NCBI RefSeq assembly: GCF_023130475.1
Contig: NZ_JAKHEX010000009.1
Coordinates: 6,101 to 70,100 of the forward strand
DNA length: 64,000 bases
Reading direction: 5' to 3'
Origin: Aciditerrimonas ferrireducens
Lineage (GTDB): Bacteria > Actinomycetota > Acidimicrobiia > Acidimicrobiales > UBA8190
A model generated the notes under the pieces. It did not search any database. It was not told the origin of the DNA and saw only the letters and a list, made by a program, of their open reading frames with translations. A program made the position numbers and the translations under genes. This document shows, in pieces, positions 1 to 8,508 of this stretch (the first letter of the stretch is position 1; every line of letters starts with the position of its first letter).

Positions 1-309
1 GAGGAGGTTGGCTGCCTTGGCCCGGTAGAAGCCGGTCGGACGGATGAGGGCCTCGAGCTCGGCCGGGTCCGCCTCGGCCAGGGCCTCGGGGGTCGGCCAG
101 CGGGCGAAGACCGCGGGGGTGACGGCGTTGACCCGTTCGTCGGTGCACTGGGCGGAGAGGACCGTGGCGACGAGCAGCTCGAAGGGGTTCCGGTGGACCA
201 GGGCGCACAGGGACCGGGCGTCGCCCGGGTAGGCCGCCGCCAGGCGCCGAGCGATGGTCCGGGCCCGCCGCCGGCGGGACGCCTCGGACTCGACCACCGG
301 GCTCGCCAC
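1..309 (-). CDS. nth: Endonuclease III (Nth), 3' end outside window
   Basis: Base-excision repair DNA glycosylase/AP lyase acting on oxidised pyrimidines. The first 103 codons are present and the gene runs off the left edge. The stretch [15 protein letters not shown] near residue 50 is the family hallmark, followed by RVN.VTP and a helix ending [17 protein letters not shown]. Start taken as the GTG at 309; a second GTG lies four codons in. The C-terminal helix-hairpin-helix and Fe-S cluster cysteines, if present, are off the window. It is divergent from mshD, 52 bases away. Identification is firm from sequence pattern alone. Confidence 0.9.
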   Translation of the reverse strand, partial: MASPVVESEASRRRRARTIARRLAAAYPGDARSLCALVHRNPFELLVATVLSAQCTDERVNAVTPAVFARWPTPEALAEADPAELEALIRPTGFYRAKAANLL

Positions 310-347
310 GGCCGGAGGCTACCCGGCCGCTTCGGGCGCCCGGCCAC

Positions 348-353
348 TAACCT
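348..353 (+). promoter_or_regulatory. -10 box of leaderless mshD
   Basis: TAACCT ends eight bases before the GTG at 362, so the transcript probably begins at or next to the start codon. No Shine-Dalgarno fits in between. It lies in the nth-mshD divergent gap. Confidence 0.5.
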
Positions 354-361
354 GCCTCGGC

Positions 362-1300
362 GTGCACCACGTGGAGGTCAAGCGCCGCATGGGCGAGGCC
401 GACATCGCCGAGGTCTCGGCCCTCCTGGCCGAGGTGGCGGCGGCCGACGGCCACGCGCCCTTGGGGGAGCACAAGTGGCTGGACCTGGTGCACGGGGGCC
501 GGACCGGCTTCGCCGGCTTCGTGGCCCGGAGCCGGGAGGACGGCCGCCTGGTGGGCTACGCCCAGCTGAGCCGAGGGCATGGGACCTGGGGGGTCGAGGT
601 GGTCGTGCCCCCCGAGCGGCGCCGCCCCGAGGACTCCCTGGGGTCCGACCTCCTGCGGGCCGCCCTCGGCGAGGTGGCCGCCCAAGGCGGGGGCCACGTC
701 CACCTCTGGGTGCCCAAGCCGACCCCGGCCACCGACGCCATGGCGGCGGCCTGCGGCCTTCGTCGAGGCCGGGACCTCCTCCAGCTTCGTGTGCCCCTCC
801 CCCTCTCCCTCCCCGTCCCCCCCCTGCCCCTTCGGGCCTTCCGGCCCGGCGAGGACGAAGAAGCCTGGCTCGCGGTCAACAACCGGGCGTTCGCCAACCA
901 CCCCGAGCAAGGCGGCTGGACACTGGAGACGATCCGGGAACGGGAAGCCGAGCCCTGGTTCGACCCCGAGGGGTTCTTGCTGCTCGTCGAGGACCAGCGC
1001 CTGCTGGGGTTCTGCTGGACCAAGGTCCACGCCACCGCCGATCCTCCCCTGGGCGAGATCTACGTCATCGGCGTGGACCCCGAGGCCCAGGGCCGGGGGT
1101 TCGGCCGGGGCCTGGTCCTGGCTGGCCTCGCCCACCTGGCCGGCAAGGGCCTCACCGTCGGCATGCTCTACGTCGACGCGGCCAACGAGCCAGCCGTCGG
1201 CCTCTACCGCTCCTTGGGGTTCCGCGTGGATCACGTCGACCGGGCCTACACCGGGGACGTGCCGGCCGCCGCCTCGGCACCCGCCGGCGCCGGGGCGTGA
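362..1300 (+). CDS. mshD: Mycothiol synthase MshD (tandem GNAT acetyltransferase)
   Basis: Catalyses the last step of mycothiol synthesis, acetylation of Cys-GlcN-Ins from acetyl-CoA, in the cytoplasm. The 312-aa protein has two GNAT domains: an N-terminal degenerate one and an active-looking C-terminal one with [10 protein letters not shown], the acetyl-CoA loop QGRGFGRG (about residues 245-255), MLYVD and the NEPAV.LYRSLGF end typical of MshD. The frame is open further upstream to 254, which would run into nth; the GTG at 362 is preferred because a -10 box lies eight bases before it. GTG at 371 is an alternative. mshC, the preceding pathway step, is at 50.7-51.9 kb. Confidence 0.85.
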   Translation: MHHVEVKRRMGEADIAEVSALLAEVAAADGHAPLGEHKWLDLVHGGRTGFAGFVARSREDGRLVGYAQLSRGHGTWGVEVVVPPERRRPEDSLGSDLLRAALGEVAAQGGGHVHLWVPKPTPATDAMAAACGLRRGRDLLQLRVPLPLSLPVPPLPLRAFRPGEDEEAWLAVNNRAFANHPEQGGWTLETIREREAEPWFDPEGFLLLVEDQRLLGFCWTKVHATADPPLGEIYVIGVDPEAQGRGFGRGLVLAGLAHLAGKGLTVGMLYVDAANEPAVGLYRSLGFRVDHVDRAYTGDVPAAASAPAGAGA

Positions 1301-1325
1301 CGCCCCTCGCCCCGGGACCGCCCGT

Positions 1326-2153
1326 TCAGGTCGAGGGGACGGCCACCCCGATCGCCGCGCCGATCCCGTAGGTGACCCCGGCGGCCACCGCTGCCAGGAG
1401 GAGCTGGCGGAGCGCCGACCACCACCAGGAACGCTCGGTGAAGACCGCCAGGGCTCCCCCGACGACCAGGGAAGCCACGCCCCCGATGACCACCGAGAGG
1501 ACCACGGCGAGGGAGCCGGCGGTCGCGAACCACGGCAGGAGGGGCAGGAGGGCACCGACCCCGAAGGTCACGAACGACGAGATCCCGGCAGCGAAGGGCG
1601 AGCCGAGCTCCGAGGGGTCGACGCCGAGCTCCTCGCGGGCATGGGTCTGGAGGGCCAGCTCGGGGGTCCGCATCATCGCCGTGGCGAGCTCCCGGGCGGC
1701 GGCCGGGTCCACGCCCCGGCTCTCGTAGATGTGGATGAGCTCGTGCCGCTCCCCCTCGGGCCGACGCTGGATCTCCTCGCGCTCCTTGGCCAGCTCCCGC
1801 TCGAGCAGCTCGCGCTGGGCCCGCATGGAGACGTACTCCCCCATGGCCATGGACCAGCAGCCCGCAACCAGGCCGGCCACCCCGGCCAGCCGGACGACCG
1901 TCGGGCCGGGATGGGCGCCGGCCATGCCCAAGATGAGCGAGACGTTGGTGACGAGCCCGTCGCTCACCCCGAAGACCGCGGCTCTGGCCCAGCCCCCTTG
2001 GATGTCCCGGTGCCGGTGGCCGTGGAGCTCGCTGCTCGGGCCGTGCCCCCCGGCGTGCTCGACCGGCCTCGACCGCCGCTCGGGCGACAGCGGGCGGTCC
2101 CGGCGCAGGCGTTTGCCCAGCCAGGGCACCGGGGTGTCGGTGTCGGCCCGCAC
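1326..2153 (-). CDS. VIT1/CCC1-family iron/manganese transporter
   Basis: Membrane exporter of Fe2+ or Mn2+ of the vacuolar iron transporter family. The 275-aa protein has a His-rich N-terminus, then VFGVSDGLVTNVSLILGMAGA (first membrane helix, about residues 60-80), the second-helix signature MGEYVSMRAQ, a long charged Glu-rich insertion (ELLERELAKEREEI... RHELIHIYESRG) corresponding to the cytoplasmic metal-binding helices of VIT1, and three more hydrophobic helices. The frame opens at 2171, but GTG 2153 sits seven bases after TATGCT, matching the leaderless pattern of this window. Metal specificity cannot be told from sequence. Confidence 0.85.
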   Translation of the reverse strand: MRADTDTPVPWLGKRLRRDRPLSPERRSRPVEHAGGHGPSSELHGHRHRDIQGGWARAAVFGVSDGLVTNVSLILGMAGAHPGPTVVRLAGVAGLVAGCWSMAMGEYVSMRAQRELLERELAKEREEIQRRPEGERHELIHIYESRGVDPAAARELATAMMRTPELALQTHAREELGVDPSELGSPFAAGISSFVTFGVGALLPLLPWFATAGSLAVVLSVVIGGVASLVVGGALAVFTERSWWWSALRQLLLAAVAAGVTYGIGAAIGVAVPST

Positions 2154-2160
2154 GGGGCGC

Positions 2161-2166
2161 AGCATA
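2161..2166 (-). promoter_or_regulatory. -10 box of leaderless VIT1 gene
   Basis: TATGCT on the minus strand, seven bases before the GTG at 2153. It decides between that start and the upstream in-frame GTG at 2171, which it would leave untranscribed. Confidence 0.5.
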
Positions 2167-2233
2167 GCCACCCGGCCCGGCGATCCCGTGGGGAACCGCC
2201 CGCCCCTGCCGCCGCGCCGGCTGGGGGGCCTGG

Positions 2234-2239
2234 CAGACT
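2234..2239 (+). promoter_or_regulatory. -10 box of leaderless small membrane protein gene
   Basis: CAGACT, six bases before the ATG at 2246. It resembles the TAGACT boxes at 3984 and 40794 but lacks the first T. Confidence 0.4.
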
Positions 2240-2245
2240 GGGCCC

Positions 2246-2605
2246 ATGGAACCGCGTCGCTGGCTGAACTCGAGCCAACCCCCGACCCTGCAGAACGCCG
2301 TGGTGCTCTGCTACCTCGACGCCGTCCTCGGTCTGTTCAGCGCCCTCGTGGCGGGCGGGGTCGGCCTCTTGCTGCTCGTGCCGATCCTCCTCGGCGTGGG
2401 TGGCCTCGGGATCGCCAACGAGAAGCGCTGGGGCTACTGGCTGGCCGTCGTCCTCGCCGGCTTGAGCCTGCTGCTGGCCGTGGTCGTCATGGCCCTCGCC
2501 CCCGGGATCGGCGCGGTGCTGAACCTCTTGTTCGACGGCGCCCTGGTGGCCCTCCTGCTCCACCCCATGAGCCGGCAGTACGAGCGGCTCTGGTTCCACC
2601 GCTGA
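2246..2605 (+). CDS. Small integral membrane protein, unknown function
   Basis: I do not recognise a named family. The 119-aa product starts with a short polar segment (RRWLNSSQPPTLQNA) followed by three to four hydrophobic helices: about residues 20-55 (two helices rich in Gly/Leu/Val), 62-85 and 88-108, ending in a polar RQYERLWFHR tail. Start fixed by ATG six bases after a -10-like CAGACT. It is divergent from the VIT1 gene (92 bases) and convergent with the acyl-CoA dehydrogenase. Codon usage matches its neighbours, so it is a real gene rather than a shadow. Confidence 0.7.
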   Translation: MEPRRWLNSSQPPTLQNAVVLCYLDAVLGLFSALVAGGVGLLLLVPILLGVGGLGIANEKRWGYWLAVVLAGLSLLLAVVVMALAPGIGAVLNLLFDGALVALLLHPMSRQYERLWFHR

Positions 2606-2634
2606 GCCGGCACGCCCGCGCCAGCGGCCGTCGA

Positions 2635-2661
2635 GGGTCCCGGCCAGGGACCGCGGGACCC
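2635..2661. terminator. Candidate bidirectional hairpin terminator
   Basis: GGGTCCC at 2635 and GGGACCC at 2655 are exact inverted copies enclosing a 13-base loop, which itself holds a second GGGACC offering an alternative fold. It lies between two convergent genes. There is no T-tract, so termination is inferred. Confidence 0.35.
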
Positions 2662-3887
2662 TAGACCGGCAGGTCGCCGAGGGCCGGCGCGGTGGAGCCC
2701 TGGGTGGCGAAGGTCTCGATGACCTCGGTGGCCACCCGCCACTTGTGGACCTCGTCGGCCCCGTCGGCCAGCCGGCTCCAGCGGGCCTGCTGGAGCATCT
2801 CGGCCAGGGGGCTGTCGGTCGAATAGCCGAGGGCGCCGTGGACCTGCAGGGCCCGGTCCACCACCCGCCAGAGGGTGTTCGCCACGTGGTGCTTCGTCAT
2901 GGACACCGCCGTGCGGTAGTCCCGCCCGTGCTCGATGAGGTAGGCGGCGTGGAGGACCATGAGCTTGGCCTGGTAGAGCTCGATGGCGGACTCGGACACC
3001 AGCCACTGGATGCCCTGCTTCTCGGCCAGGAGCGAACCGTGGGCGTAGCGGGTCCGGGCCCGGGCGACCAAGAGGTCCAAGGCGGTCTGGATCTGGCCGA
3101 GCCAGCGCATGCAGTGGGCCAGGCGCGCGGGGCCCAGCCGGGCCTGGCCGAGGCGATGGCCCCCGCCCCGCTCCCCGAGGAGGTTGCCCGCGGGGACCGC
3201 CACGTCGGTGAAGCGCAGCTCGCAGTGGTTGTGGCTGCCGGCCATGGTGACCACGTCCCGGACGATCTCGAACCCGGGCGAGGGGATGTCGACGATGAGG
3301 GCCGAGGTCGCCGCCTGGGGCACCGGCGGGTCCGGCTCGGTGCGGGCGATGACGATAGCGAACCCCGCGCCCCTGGCACCGGAGATGAACCATTTGTGGC
3401 CGTTCAGGATCCACTGGTCGCCTCGCAGCTCGGCCCGGGTCTGGATCAAGGTCGGGTCGGAGCCGGCCACCTCGGGCTCGGTCATGGCGAAGCAGGAGCG
3501 AAGCCGACCTTCGCACATGGGCCGCAGGTAGCGCTCCTTCTGCTCGGGCGTGCCGAAGTGCAAGAGGGTGTGCATGTTGCCTTCGTCGGGGGCGTAGCAG
3601 TTGAGCACGTAGGGCCCGAAGCGGGTGGTGGCGGCCTCGGCCGAGACGGCGGCCAGGGCAGTGGGACCGAGGCCCATGCCGCCCCAGTCGGGGGGCATGT
3701 GAGGCATCCACAGACCCGCCTGCTGGGCCTCCTGGCGAAGCCGGTCCAGCTCGGCCCGCCACTCGGCCCGCCCGGCCCGGGCCTCGCTCAGGCGCTGCTC
3801 GGTGGGCCGGACCTCCTCGTCCAGGAAGGCCCGGACCCGCTGGCGGGCCTCCTCGACCTCGGGCGGGAAGGTGAAGTCGATCGCCAT
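2661..3887 (-). CDS. Acyl-CoA dehydrogenase family protein
   Basis: FAD-dependent alpha,beta-dehydrogenation of an acyl-CoA (beta-oxidation type). The 408-aa protein has the N-terminal helical domain, the middle beta domain with CFAMTEPEVAGSDPT (FAD/substrate loop, about residues 130-142) and NGHKWFISGA, and a C-terminal helical domain with QVHGALGYS and ADGADEVHK near the catalytic carboxylate position. The overall pattern resembles the ACAD10/11-like group. The frame opens at 3932, but ATG 3887 follows a -10-like GAGACT by six bases and begins MAIDFTFPPE, a normal family start. Divergent from a MerR regulator that is its likely controller. Confidence 0.85.
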   Translation of the reverse strand: MAIDFTFPPEVEEARQRVRAFLDEEVRPTEQRLSEARAGRAEWRAELDRLRQEAQQAGLWMPHMPPDWGGMGLGPTALAAVSAEAATTRFGPYVLNCYAPDEGNMHTLLHFGTPEQKERYLRPMCEGRLRSCFAMTEPEVAGSDPTLIQTRAELRGDQWILNGHKWFISGARGAGFAIVIARTEPDPPVPQAATSALIVDIPSPGFEIVRDVVTMAGSHNHCELRFTDVAVPAGNLLGERGGGHRLGQARLGPARLAHCMRWLGQIQTALDLLVARARTRYAHGSLLAEKQGIQWLVSESAIELYQAKLMVLHAAYLIEHGRDYRTAVSMTKHHVANTLWRVVDRALQVHGALGYSTDSPLAEMLQQARWSRLADGADEVHKWRVATEVIETFATQGSTAPALGDLPV

Positions 3888-3893
3888 GGCCGC

Positions 3894-3899
3894 AGTCTC
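3894..3899 (-). promoter_or_regulatory. -10 box of acyl-CoA dehydrogenase gene
   Basis: GAGACT on the minus strand, six bases before the ATG at 3887. It has the TAnnnT-like shape of the other boxes apart from its first base. Confidence 0.35.
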
Positions 3900-3945
3900 C
3901 CACCCCTCCCCCCGCCCCTCCAGCCCCGTCATTGGAGCGGCAACT

Positions 3946-3963
3946 GTGAGAGTGCTCGCTCAC
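3946..3963. promoter_or_regulatory. Palindromic operator candidate
   Basis: GTGAG, eight bases, CTCAC: an 18-base inverted repeat between the divergent dehydrogenase and MerR genes. It ends about 20 bases before the merR -10 box, so it overlaps the expected -35 region. Placement fits a MerR-family or fatty-acid regulator site; the binding protein is inferred. Confidence 0.4.
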
Positions 3964-3983
3964 GCGCTCGGGGGACGGGACCC

Positions 3984-3989
3984 TAGACT
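3984..3989 (+). promoter_or_regulatory. -10 box of leaderless merR-type gene
   Basis: TAGACT, seven bases before the GTG at 3997; among the clearest examples of the leaderless pattern in the window. Confidence 0.55.
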
Positions 3990-3996
3990 GGCGGTC

Positions 3997-4749
3997 GTGG
4001 AGTCGGTCGAGCTGCGAGTCGAGGAGCTGGCCGCGGCAGCCGGGGTGCGCGTGGACACCGTCCGCTACTACCAGGCCAAGGGGCTCCTGCCCCCGCCCCG
4101 GCGGGCCGGCCGGGTCGCTCTCTACGACGAGCGGCACCTCGAGCGGCTGCGACGGGTCAAGGCCCTCCAGGCCAAGGGGCTCAGCCTGGCCGTCATCCAG
4201 CGGGTCCTCGAGGGCGGCCTGGACCCCGCGGACGAGGCCCTGCTCGGGGCGGTGAGCGACCGCGGCGCCCCGGACGAGGAGCTCATGGACCTGGAGGACC
4301 TGGCCCGGCGCACCGGCATCCCCGAGGCCCTGCTCCAGGCGGTCGTGGCCGAGGGCCTGCTGGTGCCGGTGCGGCGAGCCGGGCAGTCGGGCTACACCGA
4401 GCAGGACGCCAGTGCGGCCCGCGCTGGATTGACCCTGCTCTCCTTCGGCCTGCCCCTCTCCGAGCTCCTCGGCCTCGCCGGGCGGCACCACGAGCACGTG
4501 GTCGAGATCTGCGAGCGCGCAGTGGCCCTCTTCGACGAGCACGTCCGGACCCCCCTCCGGGCCGATCCGTCCCTCAGCCCCGAGGAGCAGGCCAGCCGGC
4601 TGGTGGCCGCGTTCGAGGCGCTGTTGCCGGCGGTCACCACCCTCGTGGCCCACCACTTCGCCCGGGTGCTCCTGGATCGGGCGACTCGGCACCTCGAGGC
4701 GGTCGGGTCGGCGCCCGAGCGGGCCGCGGCCGGTCGGGTCCGGCCGTGA
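3997..4749 (+). CDS. MerR-family transcriptional regulator with two HTH-like domains
   Basis: The 250-aa protein opens with VEELAAAAGVRVDTVRYYQAKGLLPPPRR, the winged-helix DNA-binding motif of MerR proteins, followed by the usual ALYDERHLERL and GLSLAVIQ helices. A second MerR-like HTH (LEDLARRTGIPEALLQ) sits near residues 100-115, an arrangement seen in some actinobacterial MerR proteins. The C-terminal half has no cysteine cluster, so metal sensing is unlikely. Start is GTG 3997 from the -10 box. Its stop overlaps the menG start (GTGA), so it may be cotranscribed with menaquinone genes; divergence from the dehydrogenase suggests it also regulates that gene. Confidence 0.85.
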   Translation: MESVELRVEELAAAAGVRVDTVRYYQAKGLLPPPRRAGRVALYDERHLERLRRVKALQAKGLSLAVIQRVLEGGLDPADEALLGAVSDRGAPDEELMDLEDLARRTGIPEALLQAVVAEGLLVPVRRAGQSGYTEQDASAARAGLTLLSFGLPLSELLGLAGRHHEHVVEICERAVALFDEHVRTPLRADPSLSPEEQASRLVAAFEALLPAVTTLVAHHFARVLLDRATRHLEAVGSAPERAAAGRVRP

Positions 4750-5492
4750 GCGGCGCCCAGCTGGCCCGGGGAGGCCGAGGGCTCACGGGGCCGGCGGGCC
4801 TGCCGGTGGGGTCCGAGAAGACCCGGCTGGTGCGGTCCATGTTCGATGCCATCGCCCCCCGCTACGACCTGGTCAACCGGCTCATGACGTTCGGCCTGGA
4901 CCAGATCTGGCGCCGGCGCTGCGTGGCTGCACTCGGCCTGCCGGCAGGGGCCGTGGTGCTCGACCTCGCCTCGGGCACCGGGGACCTGAGCCGGGAGCTC
5001 GAACGGCGGGGCCTTCGCGCCATCGGCGTGGACCTCTCCTGGGGCATGCTGGCCGCCCGGCGAGCCCCAGCGGCGGTCGCCCAGGGGGACGCGGCCGCCC
5101 TGCCCCTGGGGGACGCCACCCTCGACGGAGCGGTCTCGGGGTTCGCGTTGCGCAACCTGACCGATCTGCGGGCGAGCTTCGAGGAGCTGGCCCGGGTGCT
5201 GCGGCCCGGCGGCCGGGTGGCCCTGCTGGACGTGGCGCCCATGGCGGGACTCCGGTCGGCCGCGCAGCGACTGTGGTTCGAGCGAGCGGCCCCGGCGATC
5301 GGCAGCCTGCTCTCGGATCCCGAGGCCTACCGCTACCTGCCCCGTTCGGTCGCCTACCTGCCACCGCCGGCGACCCTGGTGGCCGAGCTCCGGCGGGCTG
5401 GTTTCTCGGCGGTCCAGCACCGGGTGCTTGCACCCGGAGTGGTCCAGCTGCTCACCGCCACCCGGCGGGGACCGGCGGGGACGCCGCAATGA
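4746..5492 (+). CDS. menG: Demethylmenaquinone methyltransferase
   Basis: SAM-dependent methylation of demethylmenaquinone, the final step of menaquinone synthesis. The 248-aa protein carries the UbiE/COQ5 signature YDLVNRLMTFGLDQIWRR (about residues 38-56), the SAM-binding DLASGTGD (near 75), and RNLTDLRASFEELARVLRPGG. Start GTG 4746 overlaps the stop of the MerR gene; its own stop overlaps the menF start (ATGA). Adjacency to an isochorismate synthase gene supports the menaquinone rather than ubiquinone role. Confidence 0.9.
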   Translation: MSGAQLARGGRGLTGPAGLPVGSEKTRLVRSMFDAIAPRYDLVNRLMTFGLDQIWRRRCVAALGLPAGAVVLDLASGTGDLSRELERRGLRAIGVDLSWGMLAARRAPAAVAQGDAAALPLGDATLDGAVSGFALRNLTDLRASFEELARVLRPGGRVALLDVAPMAGLRSAAQRLWFERAAPAIGSLLSDPEAYRYLPRSVAYLPPPATLVAELRRAGFSAVQHRVLAPGVVQLLTATRRGPAGTPQ

Positions 5493-6937
5493 CGCGGACG
5501 CAGCCGCGCGCCGAGCAGGTCGCGGCGGCCGACCCCGACGGGCCGGGTCGCTGGCCGGACCCGGGGACCTTCGCGTCGGGCACCGTCGAGCTCGACCGCT
5601 CGGTCCTCGAGGACCCCCCGGGGTGGCTCGACGGGGGCCTCGGCCCGCTGGGGGTTGGCGACGAGGAGCCCCGGTTCCTGCTCTGGGGACCCGCGGAGGT
5701 CGTGATCGGCGCCGGGGTCGCCGCCTGGCTGCCCTTGCCCGGGGGCCTCCGGGGGCTTCGATCCGAGGCGCCACGGCGCAGCGCGCGCTGGCTGGCCCAG
5801 CTGGCCCGGGAGAAGCCCGACGGGCCCGGCCCCCTGGCCGTCGCCAGCCTGCCGTTCGACCCGGGCGAACCGGGCGCGCTGGTGGTGCCCCGGGTGGTGC
5901 TGCGGGCCACGCCCGAGGGTCGGGCGTGGCTGACCGTGGTGGCCCCCCGCCACGAAGGCCTGAACCTGGGTGCCCTGGCGGCCCAGGTGGCTCGGGCCCG
6001 CCCGGCCCGGTCGTCGAGAGCCGCCGCCCTCCCGAGCCTGCGCTGGGCTCGCCCTGATCCCCCCGAGGACCATTTCGAGGCCCAGGTCGCCGAGGCGCTG
6101 GCGGCGATCGGGCGGGGCGAGCTCCGCAAGGTGGTGTTGGCCCGGCGAGTCCGCCTGGGCCTGAGCAGCCCCCCGCCCCTGGCCTCGGTGCTCCGTCAGC
6201 TCCACCGGGCCGAGCCCAGCAGCACGGTCTTCGCCTGGGGGCGGCGGACGTCCTGGTTCGTCGGGGCCACGCCCGAGCTGGTGGTCGCCCGGGCGGGCCG
6301 CCAGGTCCTGGCCGCGCCACTGGCCGGCACCGCCCGCCGGCCGGCGGCTCCCGACCCGTCGGCCCTCGCCACCACGGCCGCGGCCCTCCTGGGCTCCCCG
6401 AAGGAGCGGGCCGAGCACCAGGCGGTCGTCGAGGCCATCGCCCAGGCGCTTGCCAGGCACTGCCCTCGGCTCGTGGTGCCCGAAGCCCCCTCGCCGGTCG
6501 TGCTCCGCCACGTGGTGCATCTCGGCACCAGGCTGGAAGGCTGGCTCCCCAACCGGCCCCCTGAGGCTCTGCCCGACGCGCTGGACCTGCTGGCCGCCGT
6601 CCATCCCACGCCGGCGGTGGCCGGGGTGCCGACGGAGCTCGCCCTGGGGGTGGTCGGTCGGCTGGAGGCCGGCTCGCGCGGCCCTTACGCCGGGCCGGTC
6701 GGCTGGGTCGACGCTAAGGGCGACGGGCAGTTCTGGCTGGGGATCCGCTCGATGGTCCTCGAGGGCCCCGAGGTCGTGGCCTTCGCCGGCGCGGGGATCG
6801 TGGCCGGCTCGACGCCCCGCGCCGAGCTGGCCGAGACGGCCGCCAAGCTCGACACGGCCCTCTTCGGCCTGGGCCTGCGGGCCGAAGACCTCCTCGGGGC
6901 CTCCCACGGGCCTGCCCCGATGCGGGACTCAGGGTGA
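5489..6937 (+). CDS. menF: Isochorismate synthase
   Basis: Converts chorismate to isochorismate, the first menaquinone-specific step. The 482-aa protein has a variable N-terminal half and a chorismate-binding C-terminal half with ELRKVVLARR (general-base lysine near residue 212), SWFVGATPELVV, PLAGTARR, SPKERAEHQAVV, HPTPAVAGVP and the closing AFAGAGIV.GSTP..EL.ET block. Start ATG 5489 overlaps the menG stop. Anthranilate or salicylate synthase is the alternative for this fold, but the menG neighbour favours MenF. Its last 9 bases overlap the end of the convergent histidine kinase gene. Confidence 0.85.
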   Translation: MTRTQPRAEQVAAADPDGPGRWPDPGTFASGTVELDRSVLEDPPGWLDGGLGPLGVGDEEPRFLLWGPAEVVIGAGVAAWLPLPGGLRGLRSEAPRRSARWLAQLAREKPDGPGPLAVASLPFDPGEPGALVVPRVVLRATPEGRAWLTVVAPRHEGLNLGALAAQVARARPARSSRAAALPSLRWARPDPPEDHFEAQVAEALAAIGRGELRKVVLARRVRLGLSSPPPLASVLRQLHRAEPSSTVFAWGRRTSWFVGATPELVVARAGRQVLAAPLAGTARRPAAPDPSALATTAAALLGSPKERAEHQAVVEAIAQALARHCPRLVVPEAPSPVVLRHVVHLGTRLEGWLPNRPPEALPDALDLLAAVHPTPAVAGVPTELALGVVGRLEAGSRGPYAGPVGWVDAKGDGQFWLGIRSMVLEGPEVVAFAGAGIVAGSTPRAELAETAAKLDTALFGLGLRAEDLLGASHGPAPMRDSG

Positions 6938-8506
6938 CGGCGGCGCCAGGGGCAACCGGACGGTGAACCGGCAGCCCCGGCCCGGCCGGCTGTCGACGTC
7001 CACGCGGCCGCCGTGGGCGGCGACGAGGGCAGCGACAATGGCCAGGCCGAGGCCGGCGCCGGCGGTGGCGCGGGCGGCGGGGGACCGGTAGAAGCGCTCG
7101 AAGATCAGGATCTCCTCCCCTGGGGCCAGGCCGGGGCCCTCGTCGGCCACGACGAGGACGGCCTCCTCCCCCTCGGCGTGCACCCCCACCACCACCGGGG
7201 TGCCCGGCGGGGTGTGCCGGAGGGCGTTTTGGAGCAGGTTGTCGATCACCTGCCGCAGGCGCAGGGGGTCCCCGACGACGGGGACCGAGGCGGGGCAGTC
7301 GACGGTGAGGGGATGGTCCTGGGCGCCGACCCGGGCGGCCTGGGCGGCCTCCCGGGCGAGGACCGCCAAGTCCAGCCGCTGGTGGCTCAGGGCACGTCCC
7401 TGGTCGAGCTGGGCCAAAAGGAGCAAGTCGTCGACGAGCAGCCCCATCCGGGCGGCCTCCCGTTCGATGCGCGCCGCCACCTCGCGCTGGGCTTCGGCAG
7501 AGGCGTAGGCGCCCTTGCGGAGCAGCTCGGCGTACCCCCGGATGGTGGTCAGCGGCGTCCGCAGTTCGTGGGAGGCGTCGGCGACGAAGCGCCGGAGCCG
7601 ACCCTCGGAGTGGCTGCGGACGGCGAAGGCCGCCTCGATCTGGCCGAGCATGGTGTTGAGGGCCTGGCCCAGCCGGCCGACCTCGGTGCGCTCGTCCCCT
7701 GGGCGGACCCGCCGGCTGAGCTCGCCGGCGGCGATGGCCTGGGCGGTGGAGGCCATCTCCTCGAGAGGGGCCAGGGCCACTCGGGTGACCACCAGGGCCA
7801 CGACGACCGCCACGAGCAGCACGCCGAGGGACACCAGGACCTCGATGCGCAGCACCCGGGCCAAGGTGGCCCGATCGGCGCTGAGCGCCACCGCCGAGAC
7901 CAGGACCCCGCCGGGCAGCTCGACCGCCTCGGCCCGATAGGCCACGGCGCCGCCCACGGCCGGCACGGTGAAGGCCTGTTGGTTCGGCAGGAACGCCGAG
8001 CCCCGCGCCCCGAGGGGCGGCCGGGCGGGGACCCGCTGGATCGGCATGGTGGTCGGCAGGGCCGGAGCCGGGTCGCAGCCACCCGAGGGCCGCACCGCCA
8101 GCACCCGGCGCCCGGGTCCGAGGACCTCGAGGTAGACCTCGGGGCTCACGCCCGCGAACGGGTCGGGGCGGTGGAGTCCAGGGCGGGGCCTGGTCGGGGG
8201 CGGCTGGCTGGTCGCCGTCAGCTTCGTGGCCGTGAGCGCCGGGCAGTTCGGCCCGGGCACCCCGGCGACCTCGGCGGCCAGCCAGGACGCCGGGTCCCGG
8301 CGGGCGCGCAGCTGGTCGGCGGCCACGGCCCGCCGATAGGCCAGCCAGATCCGGTCGAAGACCTGCTGTTCGGCCACGTCCAGCTGGGCGTCGAGGCGGC
8401 CGGCCAGGAAGGTCCCGAGGGAGTGGTAGGTCACGGCATCGGTCACCCCGATGGCCACGGCCAACAGCGCCAGGATCCCGAGCAGGAGGCGTCGCCGCAG
8501 GCTCAC
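6929..8506 (-). CDS. Membrane sensor histidine kinase
   Basis: Sensor partner of the response regulator immediately upstream (2-base gap). The 525-aa protein has a first membrane helix (LLLGILALLAVAIGVTDAV), an extracytoplasmic region of about 190 residues with a Pro/Gly-rich stretch, a second helix (VLVSLGVLLVAVVVALVVT), HAMP, HisKA with the phospho-accepting H in FVADASHELRTPLTTIRGY (near residue 310), and HATPase_c with N box VIDNLLQNALRHTPPGT, G1 DEGPGL, F box FERFYRS and G2 GAGLGLAIV. It resembles actinobacterial PrrB/TrcS-like kinases. The signal is unknown. It ends inside the last codons of menF. Confidence 0.9.
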   Translation of the reverse strand: MSLRRRLLLGILALLAVAIGVTDAVTYHSLGTFLAGRLDAQLDVAEQQVFDRIWLAYRRAVAADQLRARRDPASWLAAEVAGVPGPNCPALTATKLTATSQPPPTRPRPGLHRPDPFAGVSPEVYLEVLGPGRRVLAVRPSGGCDPAPALPTTMPIQRVPARPPLGARGSAFLPNQQAFTVPAVGGAVAYRAEAVELPGGVLVSAVALSADRATLARVLRIEVLVSLGVLLVAVVVALVVTRVALAPLEEMASTAQAIAAGELSRRVRPGDERTEVGRLGQALNTMLGQIEAAFAVRSHSEGRLRRFVADASHELRTPLTTIRGYAELLRKGAYASAEAQREVAARIEREAARMGLLVDDLLLLAQLDQGRALSHQRLDLAVLAREAAQAARVGAQDHPLTVDCPASVPVVGDPLRLRQVIDNLLQNALRHTPPGTPVVVGVHAEGEEAVLVVADEGPGLAPGEEILIFERFYRSPAARATAGAGLGLAIVAALVAAHGGRVDVDSRPGRGCRFTVRLPLAPPSP

Positions 8507-8508
8507 GG

